Assembly (NCBI GenBank): GCA_904066235.2
Contig: CAJFCV020000003.1
Location: forward strand, 6,696,001-6,760,000
Source: Bursaphelenchus xylophilus
Taxonomy: Eukaryota > Nematoda > Chromadorea > Rhabditida > Aphelenchoididae
DNA: 64,000 nucleotides
Direction of reading: 5' to 3'
The translations under genes and the position numbers were made by a program. A model generated the notes under the pieces. That model saw only the letters and a program-made list of their open reading frames with translations. It was not told the DNA's origin and did not search any database. Shown one piece after another: positions 34,108 to 44,050 of the stretch; within the stretch, counting starts at the first letter, position 1, and each line of letters begins with the position of its first letter.

Positions 34108-34787
34108 TTAATAAAGAATGGAAGAGAATAGAATGATAAGAAAAGACGCGACAAGAGAATAAGCGGAGGAAGGCTCCCGTTCGCGGGGAGTGTCATCATT
34201 AAAGTCATCATCGGGATCTCGAGGCCGGACTGGACGGCCGTGGGAAGAATAGGCCTGGGATTCGGGAGCGACTTTGATGACATGGCCAAAGTATTGACCA
34301 ATATCTTCGTTTGCGGTGTTGCAATTGTGCCCTCTGCAACAACAGATTCGATCGATCCCAGCCTCTTCCAAAACCTCAACAACTTGGCGCTGAATTTCCG
34401 GATTGGAAGCATCTGAATGCTCGGTATGTTTGTCAATGCATTTGGAGCGCTGATGGGTGTGTGGACACTCGAATTGGAAGTTTGCTAAACATTATTTTTG
34501 TGGATCATGCATGGCCTCTTACCCAGTTTCCCCAGTTTTGATACACACATATATTCATCTTTATTGGACTCGGCCCAACGCACCAATGCACATCCCTCGC
34601 TATTACAGTATCCTATCTTGGCTGGAAGAGAATATTGTTCAAGGTTACAAAAGTGCAGTTCAAAAATTTAAATTATGTCAAAAAGGCAGAACTTACAATG
34701 TCCGTGGTATCCTTGATGACATCTGTGAGCTGTACTAATCGCCAGAACAAAGAGGAGAAAAACAATTACACAATCAGGGGAATTCAT
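34108..34787 (-). CDS. Small secreted, probably GPI-anchored cysteine-rich protein (Ly6-like)
   Basis: Three exons (34787-34697, 34621-34523, 34484-34108) give 188 aa. A signal peptide (VIVFLLFVLAISTA) is followed by an ectodomain with paired cysteines (GYCNSEGCALV, FECPHTHQRSKC) ending in the CCCRGHNCN motif. That CC...CN ending recalls Ly6/three-finger or worm ET-like proteins. An acidic Pro/Arg linker leads to a hydrophobic C-terminus (YSLVASFLIILFSSILY) that fits a GPI-attachment signal. Its 3' end overlaps that of the convergent receptor gene: a minus-strand AATAAA (34105-34100) lies immediately after the stop. I cannot assign a function. Confidence 0.75.
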
Positions 34788-34995
34788 CGCTTCGAAATGA
34801 CCAAACCTTTCAAGAAGCCACTTTTAAAGCCTTCAGGGCAAAAGGCTTTTATTCTGATTCAGAGCGATTCAAAAAAAAAATTCTGAGCCAATGTCTATTG
34901 TAACACCGGCCTTTCGTTAATTTAATCAGATGATGATACTACTTTCCTTTATTTTATTATAACGCCTAACAATCGAACAAGACAACATAACAATT

Positions 34996-36732
34996 CTAAT
35001 TGGCGGTTGATTCATCCACGGAATCTTCTGTCTTCTCCGCCTTGTATAATGAAAATAACTTGGCAACCTGATAGAGATCGAGACGAGGCTGGGCGTCTAC
35101 GATTAATTTTCGGGCATACTCGAGAGTGTAAGTCATATTACAGGTAATAACACCAACAATTCTCTCCTTCTCATCCAGGTAGAAGCAGATCCACCGAGGG
35201 AAACTCTCCTTGTCCTAAAAACAATCCACTATTCCCATGTCGTCACTTACATCAGACCTGAAGACAACGGTGTTTAACTTTGGGTCAGTTATTCCCACCC
35301 CTTCCAAGAACAAAGTCTCTCCAACTCGAGATCTGAATGATGCCCTTCTGGGTAGAACCTTCCTTCCTCCACTCATATTCTCCCCTGCACATCTCCCAGT
35401 GATCTCGGCATGTTCAATTTGTTGTTTTCTCATCCTTCCCAAGACGGGGTCATAGAAAGAGACCACATCTCCCGCGGCGTAGATGTCCTTTCTCACCATC
35501 AACTCAGAGTTCGCGAGAATCCCTTGATTCACATTATCCACCTCTAGCCTCGATTTCTCGGCAATCTCCACATTCGGTTTCCACGAATGACCATCAACAA
35601 CATAATCAACAACAACGGTCACTGTGCCCCGGTCAGTGTTCAACTTGAGGTATACCATCCCATTGGGAAGTTTCTTGGCAGATTCCACTTTCACATTCCT
35701 TATCACCCTGACCCCAGCAGATTCGATGCCTGACAAACACTCTTCAGCCAATTTGGGAGGTAATACCTTGGACAGACAAAAACTTTCTGGCACTAATTGA
35801 ACAACTTCAACATCCTCCGAAAAATGTTTGATGGAAAAAGACAATTCTGTTCCCAACAAACCACCATCTAGAACGGCCACTTTGGTTCCCGGTTTTAAGG
35901 CTTTCCTTAGGGTGATGTAGTCTTCTATCTAGATCAAACGTCAAGAAATCAGTTATTAATCTTACATTCTTGAAGCTAAAAACCTTTCCTTCGAGTTCAT
36001 CTTTATCAAACGGCGCCGAAACAACAGGAGAAGCACCTAAAAACTTGGGAAAATTAAAAGCATTGCTTACCTGTCGCAATCAGACATTTATCGTAATAAA
36101 TCTCTTTCCCGTTGGCCAGATACACAATCTTCTTGTCAGCATCGATTCTGGTGACCTTCGTTTTCCTCATTAATCCCACACATCCGTGTTCAAAGTCTTT
36201 CATTTTCTCTGGCTCAATGTAAAACCCTTCAGCTTCATATCCAATGTGTTTCTTGCGTCCTTTATAACCGATGTATTCAAGAGATTCCGGGTCATCTGGG
36301 TTTGCATTATGCCACCAGAGATCTAACCAGAAATTTTTATCAAAGCAATTATTGCAAACTTGCCTTTAGATAGGGCAGGCCGATTGTAGGAGGAATGGAC
36401 CTCATCTCCAATGATCAACACCTTGGCGTCAGGATCTCTTGCGCGAATTGTTAAAGCAGCAAAGTATGAAGCCGTGCCTCCCCCAATCAGAACATAAGGA
36501 ATCACGCCAGAACTCTTGTCCTAAAGATGCAGGACATCAGAAAGGAGCTAAACATACCTTAGATTCCGCAAAAGCCACCCTTGGTCGAGAAATGCACGCC
36601 TTCCTAAAGTCTAGAAAAAGATATATCGAAAATAATAGAACACAACATACCCAAGTCTTGGTTCAGACAAATTTCTGTTAACCCTACGGCCCCAACGCCT
36701 ACAAACACTTTATTTATGAAAGACTTCCGCAT
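34996..36732 (-). CDS. wah-1: Apoptosis-inducing factor (AIFM1/WAH-1), mitochondrial FAD oxidoreductase
   Basis: Seven exons: 36732-36651, 36610-36558, 36520-36364, 36322-36071, 36036-35966, 35928-35251 and 35214-34996. They join in frame to 503 aa. After a short basic/hydrophobic N-terminus comes the FAD-binding Rossmann motif IGGGTASYFAALTIR with the NRPALSK segment, the DLWWHN block, the KCLIATG strand, the NADH-binding site VAVLDGGLLGTELS and the second FAD contact IYAAGDVVSFYD. The C-terminal AIF domain follows (ERIVGVITCN...ARKLI...YQVAKLFSLY). The protein supports respiratory-chain assembly (with CHCHD4/MIA40) and, when released, promotes nuclear DNA degradation with CPS-6. Intron 3 uses a GC donor (AAAG/GCAAGT): no GT site there keeps frame. 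The acceptor of exon 2 (TTTTTCTAG) is likewise fixed by phase. Confidence 0.93.
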
Positions 36733-37641
36733 TTTTGTATTTGAAACAGCGGACAAAAATAAAAATAATATTTTGAGATAATTCAATCCCCGAGCTGCGC
36801 CCAGAGTTTCCGCAGGTTACGAGTAGAATTATTATACGACCAAAAAGTAAAATACCGTAATCCTTGCGGAATTTTTAGTTAGCTCCATACATTGCAAATC
36901 ACAAAATAATTTTAATTTTTTTACATCAATCAAGTAAACAACCACTGAATTAAATAAACTACCTTCTATGTGAATGTATGCACAACAGGAGTGTTTTACT
37001 GTTTGCCATTACGGTTCCATGCAATTTAATACATGATTATAGGAAAAATGAAAGTATTTGTCATTGTGGGAATGGTTGTCGCAATAATATAATAACATTT
37101 ATCTTCCGTTCGGTCATTCGGCGACTCCACGGGCGCTCGCGTGTTGTTCATCTTGAAGGAAAACATGACTGAATTTCGCTCTTCTTTGCCTCTTAAACAA
37201 GTTCCTTGATGCGATTTGACGGATTCTCGGGATCTTAACTGGTTTGGGAGTTGATGAGAAGCGGCTGAACAGAACGCCCGCAGATGCCGTTCAGAGCGCA
37301 ACCTGAGGGTGGAGGGTGATACCTCCGGGAAGGGAAGGATGAGCCCTTCCCATCATTTGTAGCGCCCTTTATGCAACCAGTTCAATGCATACAATAGGCT
37401 TCTTTTCAATGTCCTGTTGCGTCATGGGGGGACGTCTGGAGGTGGGAACTGGTCACACCAAGGCAGATCTACAAGGGTCAATTACAGAAGTCGAAGTTGT
37501 CTCGAACTCCGTTTTCGTTTTTACTTTCGTTCGGTCGCGGAGATTGCCCCAGATCGGGGCTAAGCGGCTCCGGTGACCGACGTGAAGTCGGGTTGTTTGC
37601 TGGGGTCGCGGCAGGTCATTTCTAACGTTGCTCTTTGCAGA
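36733..37641. promoter_or_regulatory. Divergent intergenic region between wah-1 and the GILT gene
   Basis: About 0.9 kb upstream of both genes. A TTTGCAG acceptor at 37634-37640, one base before the GILT ATG, marks a 5' UTR intron or trans-splice site. Open frames here (e.g. 37385-37576) show no family features. Confidence 0.45.
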
Positions 37642-38275
37642 ATGCGTTTGCTTTTAATAGTAGCCCTGTTCTGTGGGTCCGCAGATGCCCAGGTGGTTAA
37701 TGTGACCATCTTCACCGAATCCCAATGTCCATTTTGCACCAGACTTCTCCGAGAGCAGATTTGGCCATTCCATGCGACTCGGCCAGGAATTATGAATCTC
37801 CAAGTGAGTGATTAAACACTACTACTTTACCTTCCAGATTATTCCATTTGGAAAAGGTAACTGTGAATATACTTATGACAGACAACTGTCTTGTGCTTGT
37901 ATGCATGGACCCACAGAATGTGATCTAAACAGGCTACAGAACTGTGCGATCTCTGTAAGTCACTACCATGACACATTGAACTGATCTTTTTAGTACTTCC
38001 CTCGTCGTCATCTGGGTTTGGTTACTTGCATCCAAGGTCTGGCTAATCTGGAGGAGGCCTTCACTCGATGTTTGAGTCGGCTGAGTCCTAAAAGTCAACA
38101 AAGGTTGATGGATTGTGCTCGAACACAGACCGGGGAAGTACTTAATTATTACTCCATGGTAAACACCCATCGAGCAGGTGTTCGTATCTGGCCCACTGCT
38201 TATGTAAATGGCCGTTTCTTCGATCGGAGTTACCCCATGGAAACAGAAATTTGCCGGCACACGGACTATTGTTAA
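37642..38275 (+). CDS. GILT: gamma-interferon-inducible-type lysosomal thiol reductase
   Basis: Three exons (37642-37803, 37838-37954, 37994-38275) give 186 aa. A signal peptide (MRLLLIVALFCGSADA) precedes a thioredoxin-like fold. The active site is FTESQCPFCTRLL, a CxxC redox pair. The GILT signature CMHGPTECDLNRLQNC is intact, as are the later structural cysteines (GLVTCIQG, RLMDCART, EICRHTDYC) and WPTAYVNG. The enzyme reduces disulfides of proteins in the acidic lysosome and contributes to antibacterial defence in worms. AATAAA motifs lie at 38397-38402 and 38405-38410. Confidence 0.94.
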
Positions 38276-38606
38276 CAACCTGCATTACTGCCACCATCAT
38301 TCTATACAAGTACCGTAATCTTCCTCTTTACTGTGCTATTGTTAACTCGTGTTGAACTGCCATTTCTGAGTGCAATATGTGTACTATTACTCTCTGTAAA
38401 TAAAGGAATAAAGTTATTATGTAAGGGTGAGGTAATCTTTCTCTTTCTACGTCTCTGCGGTCATCCAGAAGCGCGGTTCCGGACAATTAACATAATGAAA
38501 AGGAAGATCTAGTTTTGATCGAAGCCCGTGTGCGACAACTACCTTTAATTGGGGACCCGCAAACGCCTTATAAACCAAGGCTAATGCAGACTTAAGAAAG
38601 TTAGTC
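38276..38606. other. Intergenic: GILT 3' UTR and upstream of the DB-domain gene
   Basis: 331 bp. The GILT poly(A) signals end at 38410, leaving ~200 bp before the next ATG. The two genes are on the same strand, but I see no clear trans-splice acceptor just upstream of 38607, so an operon is not supported. Confidence 0.45.
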
Positions 38607-39505
38607 ATGCTCAGGCTGTGGGCGCTTCTCGCCGTGAGTGTCGTGCTCCCGGGTCAAGCTGTAAGTGTTTGCTTTTACTGTAATTAAATATTACTCATGA
38701 CTCTAGTGTGTATCTTCGGGGGTCTGTGGAGGAAGTTCTTGTTACACTCCACCTCCAGTGCAATGCAATCCCAGCAGTTGTCAACCCGGATACTCATGCG
38801 GCCATTACGGCTGTGCCAGAAATAGAGCCCGTTCGTCGTTGACTCAAAAGGTAAACAACGAGTAAACTGGGTCATCTATTCGAGTTCAGAATGGTATCGT
38901 CGTTCCAGTCGAGGTATTTGTCAATCAAACCGTTCCCACTCGTAACATCTTTGGAGTTGAAAGACACAAATTTGTCACTCCAGAAAACAAAATAGATCAA
39001 AAGAAATACGATCAGCTTACGGTAAGAGTAAAAGTTTCGTATCATCATAATCCATTTCAATGCCGTTTAGAACCCTAACTACTTGTTCCGTCAATGTTGT
39101 GAAGATCGTCGACTTCCAGACGCCTGTCTTCATAAATGCCACTTTAATGTATTCAGTAAAAATGTCGTAAGTATTCCGTTCCAATTTCTGCTATATGAAT
39201 ATTTGCAGTTACAATCTATGTTCTTTAAAAACGATCCATGTCCGATTGAAGCAGCTGCTGATATTCAATATTGTGCAGCCCAAGGGAGAGATCATCGAGA
39301 ATGTTGTCATGTAAATGGAGTTCAGGGTACCTTGGCTGGGGAGAAATGTTTGACTTTCTGTGATCAGAGACCGGACAAAGTAGTACAGTTAGACTACTCG
39401 TTCCTCCCATGTTACGACCGATTTGAAACCATTAAGAGATGTTTCTATGACGAAATCAAGAACCGAATGGAAGAAAAGCTGGCTCCACATCTGGAAAAGA
39501 ACTGA
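38607..39505 (+). CDS. Secreted nematode DB-domain protein
   Basis: Five phase-0 exons (38607-38660, 38707-38850, 38890-39021, 39071-39166, 39209-39505) give 240 aa. A signal peptide is followed by a short Cys-rich segment (CGGSSCYTPPPVQC, CQPGYSCGHYGCARN) and a linker. A DB module occupies ~130-240, with its characteristic spacing: FRQCC, LPDACLHKCHF, CAAQGRDHRECC, CLTFCDQRP and FLPCYDRFETIKRC. DB modules are nematode-enriched extracellular domains, in C. elegans mostly in cuticle-associated or neuronal secreted proteins; a few are proposed to mediate ligand binding. AATAAA is at 39556-39561. It is convergent with the TMUB-like gene. Confidence 0.88.
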
Positions 39506-39695
39506 GCAACAATACTATTGGCCCCTTTTACAAACATGTAACTAAAACGTTAAGGAATAAAAATTCCAGTGATTCAATGAAACCGAACATAAAAATTCTA
39601 GCCGAAATAAATCAATCTCGACGCTTTTTAATGACTTTAATTCTACAAAAATAGCTAACAATAAAGTCAGAGTAACTATGTATGTACAAAATATA

Positions 39696-41978
39696 TTAAT
39701 GCACCCGTGCATTCACTGCTGGGCGAGGCCGGTTGTAGAACGTGTAGAGAATGAATACTACCGTCAGCATTGTCAACATCACAACTCCTTTAGTATCCGT
39801 ATATTGAGGGAAGTAGAGAACGACGAACCAGATGGATGCAAATTTAACTAAAATAATCGACAACATAAAAGTTCACTGATCTATCTTCGTAAACTAACAG
39901 GGGAAGTACCCCAAGTGCGACGCTCAGATTTTGATGAAACTTGGTACAAATTTAGAATAATTTTCTCTAAGATATATGCGAGAATCCTAGCTTGAGCTTT
40001 TCAGAAACAACCGAGATTTTTAGATCGAAAGTCGGCGAAAATTTAGGACTTTTTGCAGAATTTCGGCACGAAAAGTTTCATACCTATTTCTGCCGTAAAG
40101 GATAATGTTTCTACAAAAAATCAAATTTTTCCGCACGAAACTGCCGAAGTTATGGCCAAAAAGCATTTTTCTCTCTGACCGCTCTCCACGTTTAGCGTGC
40201 TCTCTCGGCGGCATAAATCGTCCGATATTTCGACGGCGCCTGCAAAGCGCGAGCTAAAACTTTCAGGAATTGATATTTAGTCTATTCCCGACGTGTTTGC
40301 AAAATTTAAAGAAAATCTGAGCGTCGCACTTGGGGTACTTCCCTTGTAAAATTAAACTTACAAGTGAACAACAGTGTGAAAAGGATACCCAGATTGAATC
40401 TGTTCATGAACATATCATCTACATTCTGATTCTGGACAACAGAAAAGTCGACAAATAACCGAATGATAGCTAAAAGAGCCCTTCTGAATTTATTTATTTG
40501 CCGTTGACCCCAAGCGGTATCGGCTTCTGCATCAACTTGTTCTACACCCTGAATCCATCGAAGAGTTGCAGAGAAGCCATAAAACATCATAAACGGTAAC
40601 ATGTCGGCGAAGTAAATCGAGACACGGAGAACTCGATTCATCCAATTTTCATTTGCCATATTTGTGACTAAAATAAGATCTCCGTATTTTTCTTCCTTAC
40701 ATATTGGGCGACTAGGTATACTTTCAAATCCAAAATGTCCTGCCCGTTGCTGCGATCTATTAGTACTTTCAGTGTTGTTATAAACAGTGTCTTGCACATA
40801 AGGGCGATTCCCAACATGGCAATGAATCACACAATCGTTATGAACACCGTAAGAACCCAGCGACCGACTGTCATCACGGAGTAATTGTCCCTTGTATATC
40901 AGTCTGACAACCTTTCCATCGGCCACTTGCAAAGAGAAATGTGTTCTAAACCATAATATAAAACCTTCAAATCCATACTCACTTTTTAAATTCATCGATT
41001 GTAGTAAGCAGATTGCACCTAACTATCTTTTCAGTATCATCCATAAACTTTAATTTTACCGTAGTATTAGCCTCCAATGGTTCAACCTCTTCAGCCACAG
41101 GTGATTCCGTAATTCCTGCAATACTGCGTAACACGGCGGCCAAAGTCACCTACCTCGGTCTTCCTCATTCTCTCCTGAATTAATTATCAAATTTGTTCCC
41201 TCGTCCGTACTCTCGACAGGCATCGCGTCAAGATGATTGTTGTTTTCCAAACTTGTGTTATCCAAATTTACTGTCTAAAAAAATAATTTTAAAAAAGAAA
41301 AAAGCAACTCACGTCGGCCGACCTTATTTCCGACAACAGATTAGAAATAAATAAATGGTTCTCACTGCTGAGCCGTCTCGCCACCGGTCGAAACAAAGAT
41401 ATTATTGTTGCTGCGGCTGCTGAAGCGTCGGTGTTTCTGTGCAGAATTTCGTAGATCTGCGAAATGTGACGCTCCACAGAAAGCGGCAAATTCACAGTTG
41501 TGATACTCGGCAACGTAGAGACCCTACTAAAATAAAAATAAATTGGAAAATCCTCACCTGCTTGTCAACCTTGTCGAAGACGGAGATAAAACAACAAGAG
41601 CGTTCACGCTCTCACTATTGTCAGAGTTTGGTCGATTGGATAGAAATGACACCAAATCCTCTATTTGTATCCTTTCGTTGTCTGCACTAACGATCTGCAA
41701 CGGCTCAATAAGAAAACGACAAAATTATTTTACCCAAAAAAGTAGAAACACTTACTCTAACAACGCGTCCAGTTTCACTCCTGTGCATAGAAACAAGGTG
41801 CCCACGATACACCAATGGCGGTCGTCTTGATATTAACCACGCTCCATAGATGAGAGAAGCGGCCAATACAATAAGGAAGTAAGTTATTATCTAAACTGGT
41901 ATAATAAAAGCAAAGCGAACTTACATATTCCTCATATACGATATACTCTCTACCAGCAAAATTGCTAATTAACTGCAT
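39696..41978 (-). CDS. TMUB-like transmembrane ubiquitin-like-domain protein
   Basis: Eight exons: 41978-41925, 41890-41756, 41694-41558, 41526-41313, 41274-41154, 41115-40983, 40945-40362 and 39847-39696. They join in frame to 509 aa. It opens MQLISNFAGREY and then a TM helix (ITYFLIVLAASLIYGAWLI), as in TMUB1/2. A variable linker is followed by a ubiquitin-like domain at ~220-300 (VKLKFMDDTEKIV, VRLIYKGQLLRDD, NDCVIHCHV). The C-terminal half has two further hydrophobic helices (GILFTLLFTF..., VVMLTMLTVVFILYTFY). Vertebrate TMUB1 works in ER-associated degradation and receptor trafficking. A further 33-nt intron-like segment (40700-40668, GTAAGG...TTTTAG) is open in frame, so the protein is 509 aa if retained and 498 aa if spliced. 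The last intron contains a transposable element. Confidence 0.85.
39898..40346. mobile_element. Short DNA transposon (copy 1) with CAGGGG/CAAGGG ends, TAA target duplication
   Basis: 35-bp terminal inverted repeats with one mismatch (left starts CAGGGGAAGTACCCCAAGTG; right, read inward, CAAGGGAAGTACCCCAAGTG) are flanked by TAA at 39895-39897 and 40347-40349. The element is 449 bp with no transposase, so it is a MITE. It sits in the last intron of the TMUB-like gene. A second copy lies at 53805-54183 and a decayed one near 49870-50227. The 3-bp duplication recalls PIF/Harbinger-type insertion. Confidence 0.85.
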
Positions 41979-42333
41979 ATAGCAGGAAACAGGTTGTAGT
42001 GAACCAGTATTAAACCACAGAAACCGTCTCGCCCAGCGAAATTGATGTCCAAAAATAAAGTTATCGAATTTCAATGGAATGAACAAGTTACGGATGAAAT
42101 CATGAACTGCCGAATACAAGGCACGGTTCTGATCAATTATTATCTAAAATCTATTGTTGAAAATTATAATTCTGTCGAATAAACCCGTGATCATATGATG
42201 ATATCATGACATATTTTCTGTATTTTATTCTTCAATAGGGTCTCAGAGCGAAAAATTTCTTTTTGCGTTCCGCAATATGTGACAAAGACAAATCTTTAGA
42301 CTTTTCTTGTAGATCTATAGATTAATTTACGAC
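41979..42333. promoter_or_regulatory. Divergent promoter region, TMUB-like / wip-1
   Basis: 355 bp between divergent start codons. On the minus strand the frame stays open upstream of the chosen TMUB ATG to about 42147 but has no methionine. I therefore place the start at 41978, where the sequence matches the TMUB N-terminus. Confidence 0.45.
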
Positions 42334-43447
42334 ATGCCTGGTCCTCCTCCTCCGCCGCCTCCGCCACCGCCGTCTCTGGGTCCAAAACCTGTTTCAAAAC
42401 CTTCATCTGCTCCTTCAGCTACTGCAGGGAGATCGGCCTTGCTCTCCGATATCCAAAAAGGAACAAGGCTCAAAAAAACTGTCACCAATGATCGATCAGC
42501 ACCGATTGTCGGTGGAAAGACGGCAAATGCTCAACGGGAAGAGCCCGCAAACCCTTCAGGGGGGAATGATGTTAAGCCGAAAATGGCCACCGCTGGATTA
42601 GGCGCTCTGTTTGCTAATGGAGTTCCACGAAGACCAAGTGAAGCCAAGGCTATGAAAGCTGCTGGTATGTTTATCTATTTTATGCATTTATGTTGTTAGT
42701 GTTTCCTGACGGGCAAGAAATTTTAGTTACGTCTGCTCCAACTCCGACTCGTGGTCCCGAACCTCCATCAATGAATAAACCTACGCCTCCAAAACTGCCG
42801 GGGTAGGTTGACAGTTTCTTATGTATATTTACAATTTAGTGCTTCTTCTACGCCAGCAGCTCCAGCGCCACCTTCAAGTAGGCTGAAGCCTGTGATCGCA
42901 AACAGCGCTCCAGTTCCTCCACTGCCAAAACCCGAACCCAAAGCCCCGACCACACCCATATCACACATTCCCACTTCATTTCCGGCCATCCAGCACCAAT
43001 CGCCAGTCCAATTTCGATCAAATGCTGAGGTGAAATCTTCAGAGGTGAGTTTTCATCCATATATTTATATATAGCTATATATTGTATATATTTTTTTGGA
43101 TAACGTGTTTATTTAAGGCTTCTCGTCCTATTCACCGACCCGGAGCTCCACCCCCTCCACCTCCAAAAGTCCCACCAAGCAATAATCATGCTCCGAGAGC
43201 TACTCCTTTCCATGAGGCGAATCCTTTACCTGTTCGGCCCGCGCCACCAGTCCCGAAGAGTACTCCTGTTGAAGCAAAGGATGCTCCTCCTCCACCACCA
43301 CCGCCCAGAATAGCATCTTTCATCGACTCAAATGAACATCGGTTCCATTTCATTCCCATACACGACCTTCCCCCGCCACAGATGTTCACTGGGTTCCATA
43401 AAGAATACCAAAATAACTATCGTCCTTCGCCAACTGCTTCATACTAA
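42334..43447 (+). CDS. wip-1: WASP-interacting protein / verprolin (WIP)
   Basis: Four exons (42334-42664, 42727-42802, 42840-43044, 43118-43447) give 313 aa. It begins MPGPPPPPPPPPP, a profilin-binding polyproline, followed directly by the WH2 actin-binding motif SALLSDIQKGTRLKK (~32-47) with a verprolin-type TNDRSAPIVGG extension. The middle is Pro-rich with several SH3/profilin-type tracts (APPPPPPKVPP, APPPPPPPRIASF). The C-terminal WASP WH1-binding segment is preserved in HRFHFIPIHDLPPPQMFTGF. WIP binds and stabilises N-WASP/WSP-1 and promotes actin assembly in morphogenesis. No exact AATAAA follows; AATATATA at 43501 may serve. Confidence 0.92.
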
Positions 43448-44050
43448 GCGCCTTGAAGTACATTTATCGTATCATTCCCGGTATATGTTGTAAACTTGTA
43501 AATATATATTTAAGATTGGATAAATCTGTCGTCAACTGAATCTTTAACATTTTTTTAAAGAAACATTTTTCCGGTGTTTTGAGGAAAGGGCAGTGATGGC
43601 TCAACGGAGGGACCTCACCTCTCGTCTTGTGGCGTTCAACTTTTCCGTAGACAGAGCTTTGCTGTTTTTGCAAGGGCTAAACGGAGCTGTATTTTCCTCC
43701 TGCCAACAAGATTCGAAAAAAATCTGGATACTTATGTTCATTTAGTCACAAACTTTTTTTGTTTTACAATCCCCATAGAGAGAAAAATGTCCGCAGAAAA
43801 AAAAAATTATCGGCGAAAAGGAATATTTTTCGTGCCCATTTTTGTGTCTCTGTAAAGCTGCATCGATCTCCAAATTTTAACTATTTCTGCATTCGTAAAT
43901 TGGGTTATACCGCTGCGGACCTCGAGCCGTCTTATCGATTTTTATGAAAATTTCGTGTTTTTAAAACTGTTGTTTTATGAGATCGATACTTGTAAAAAAT
44001 TGGGAAGAGTAACCTTATATTTCGTAAATTTATAATTCCAGGTTAGTATT
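43448..44050. other. Intergenic, wip-1 3' region and upstream of the TRABID-like gene
   Basis: About 600 bp. Includes the probable wip-1 poly(A) region near 43500 and an ATTCCAG acceptor at 44036-44041, nine bases before the next ATG. No other coding sequence supported. Confidence 0.45.

Noticed and set aside
37385..37576. Short ORF upstream of GILT
   Set aside because: No signal peptide, no splice link and it ends just before the GILT leader acceptor.
37642..39505. GILT and DB-domain genes as a trans-spliced operon
   Set aside because: Same strand and 331 bp apart, but no acceptor next to the second ATG and two good poly(A) signals after the first gene; unrelated functions.
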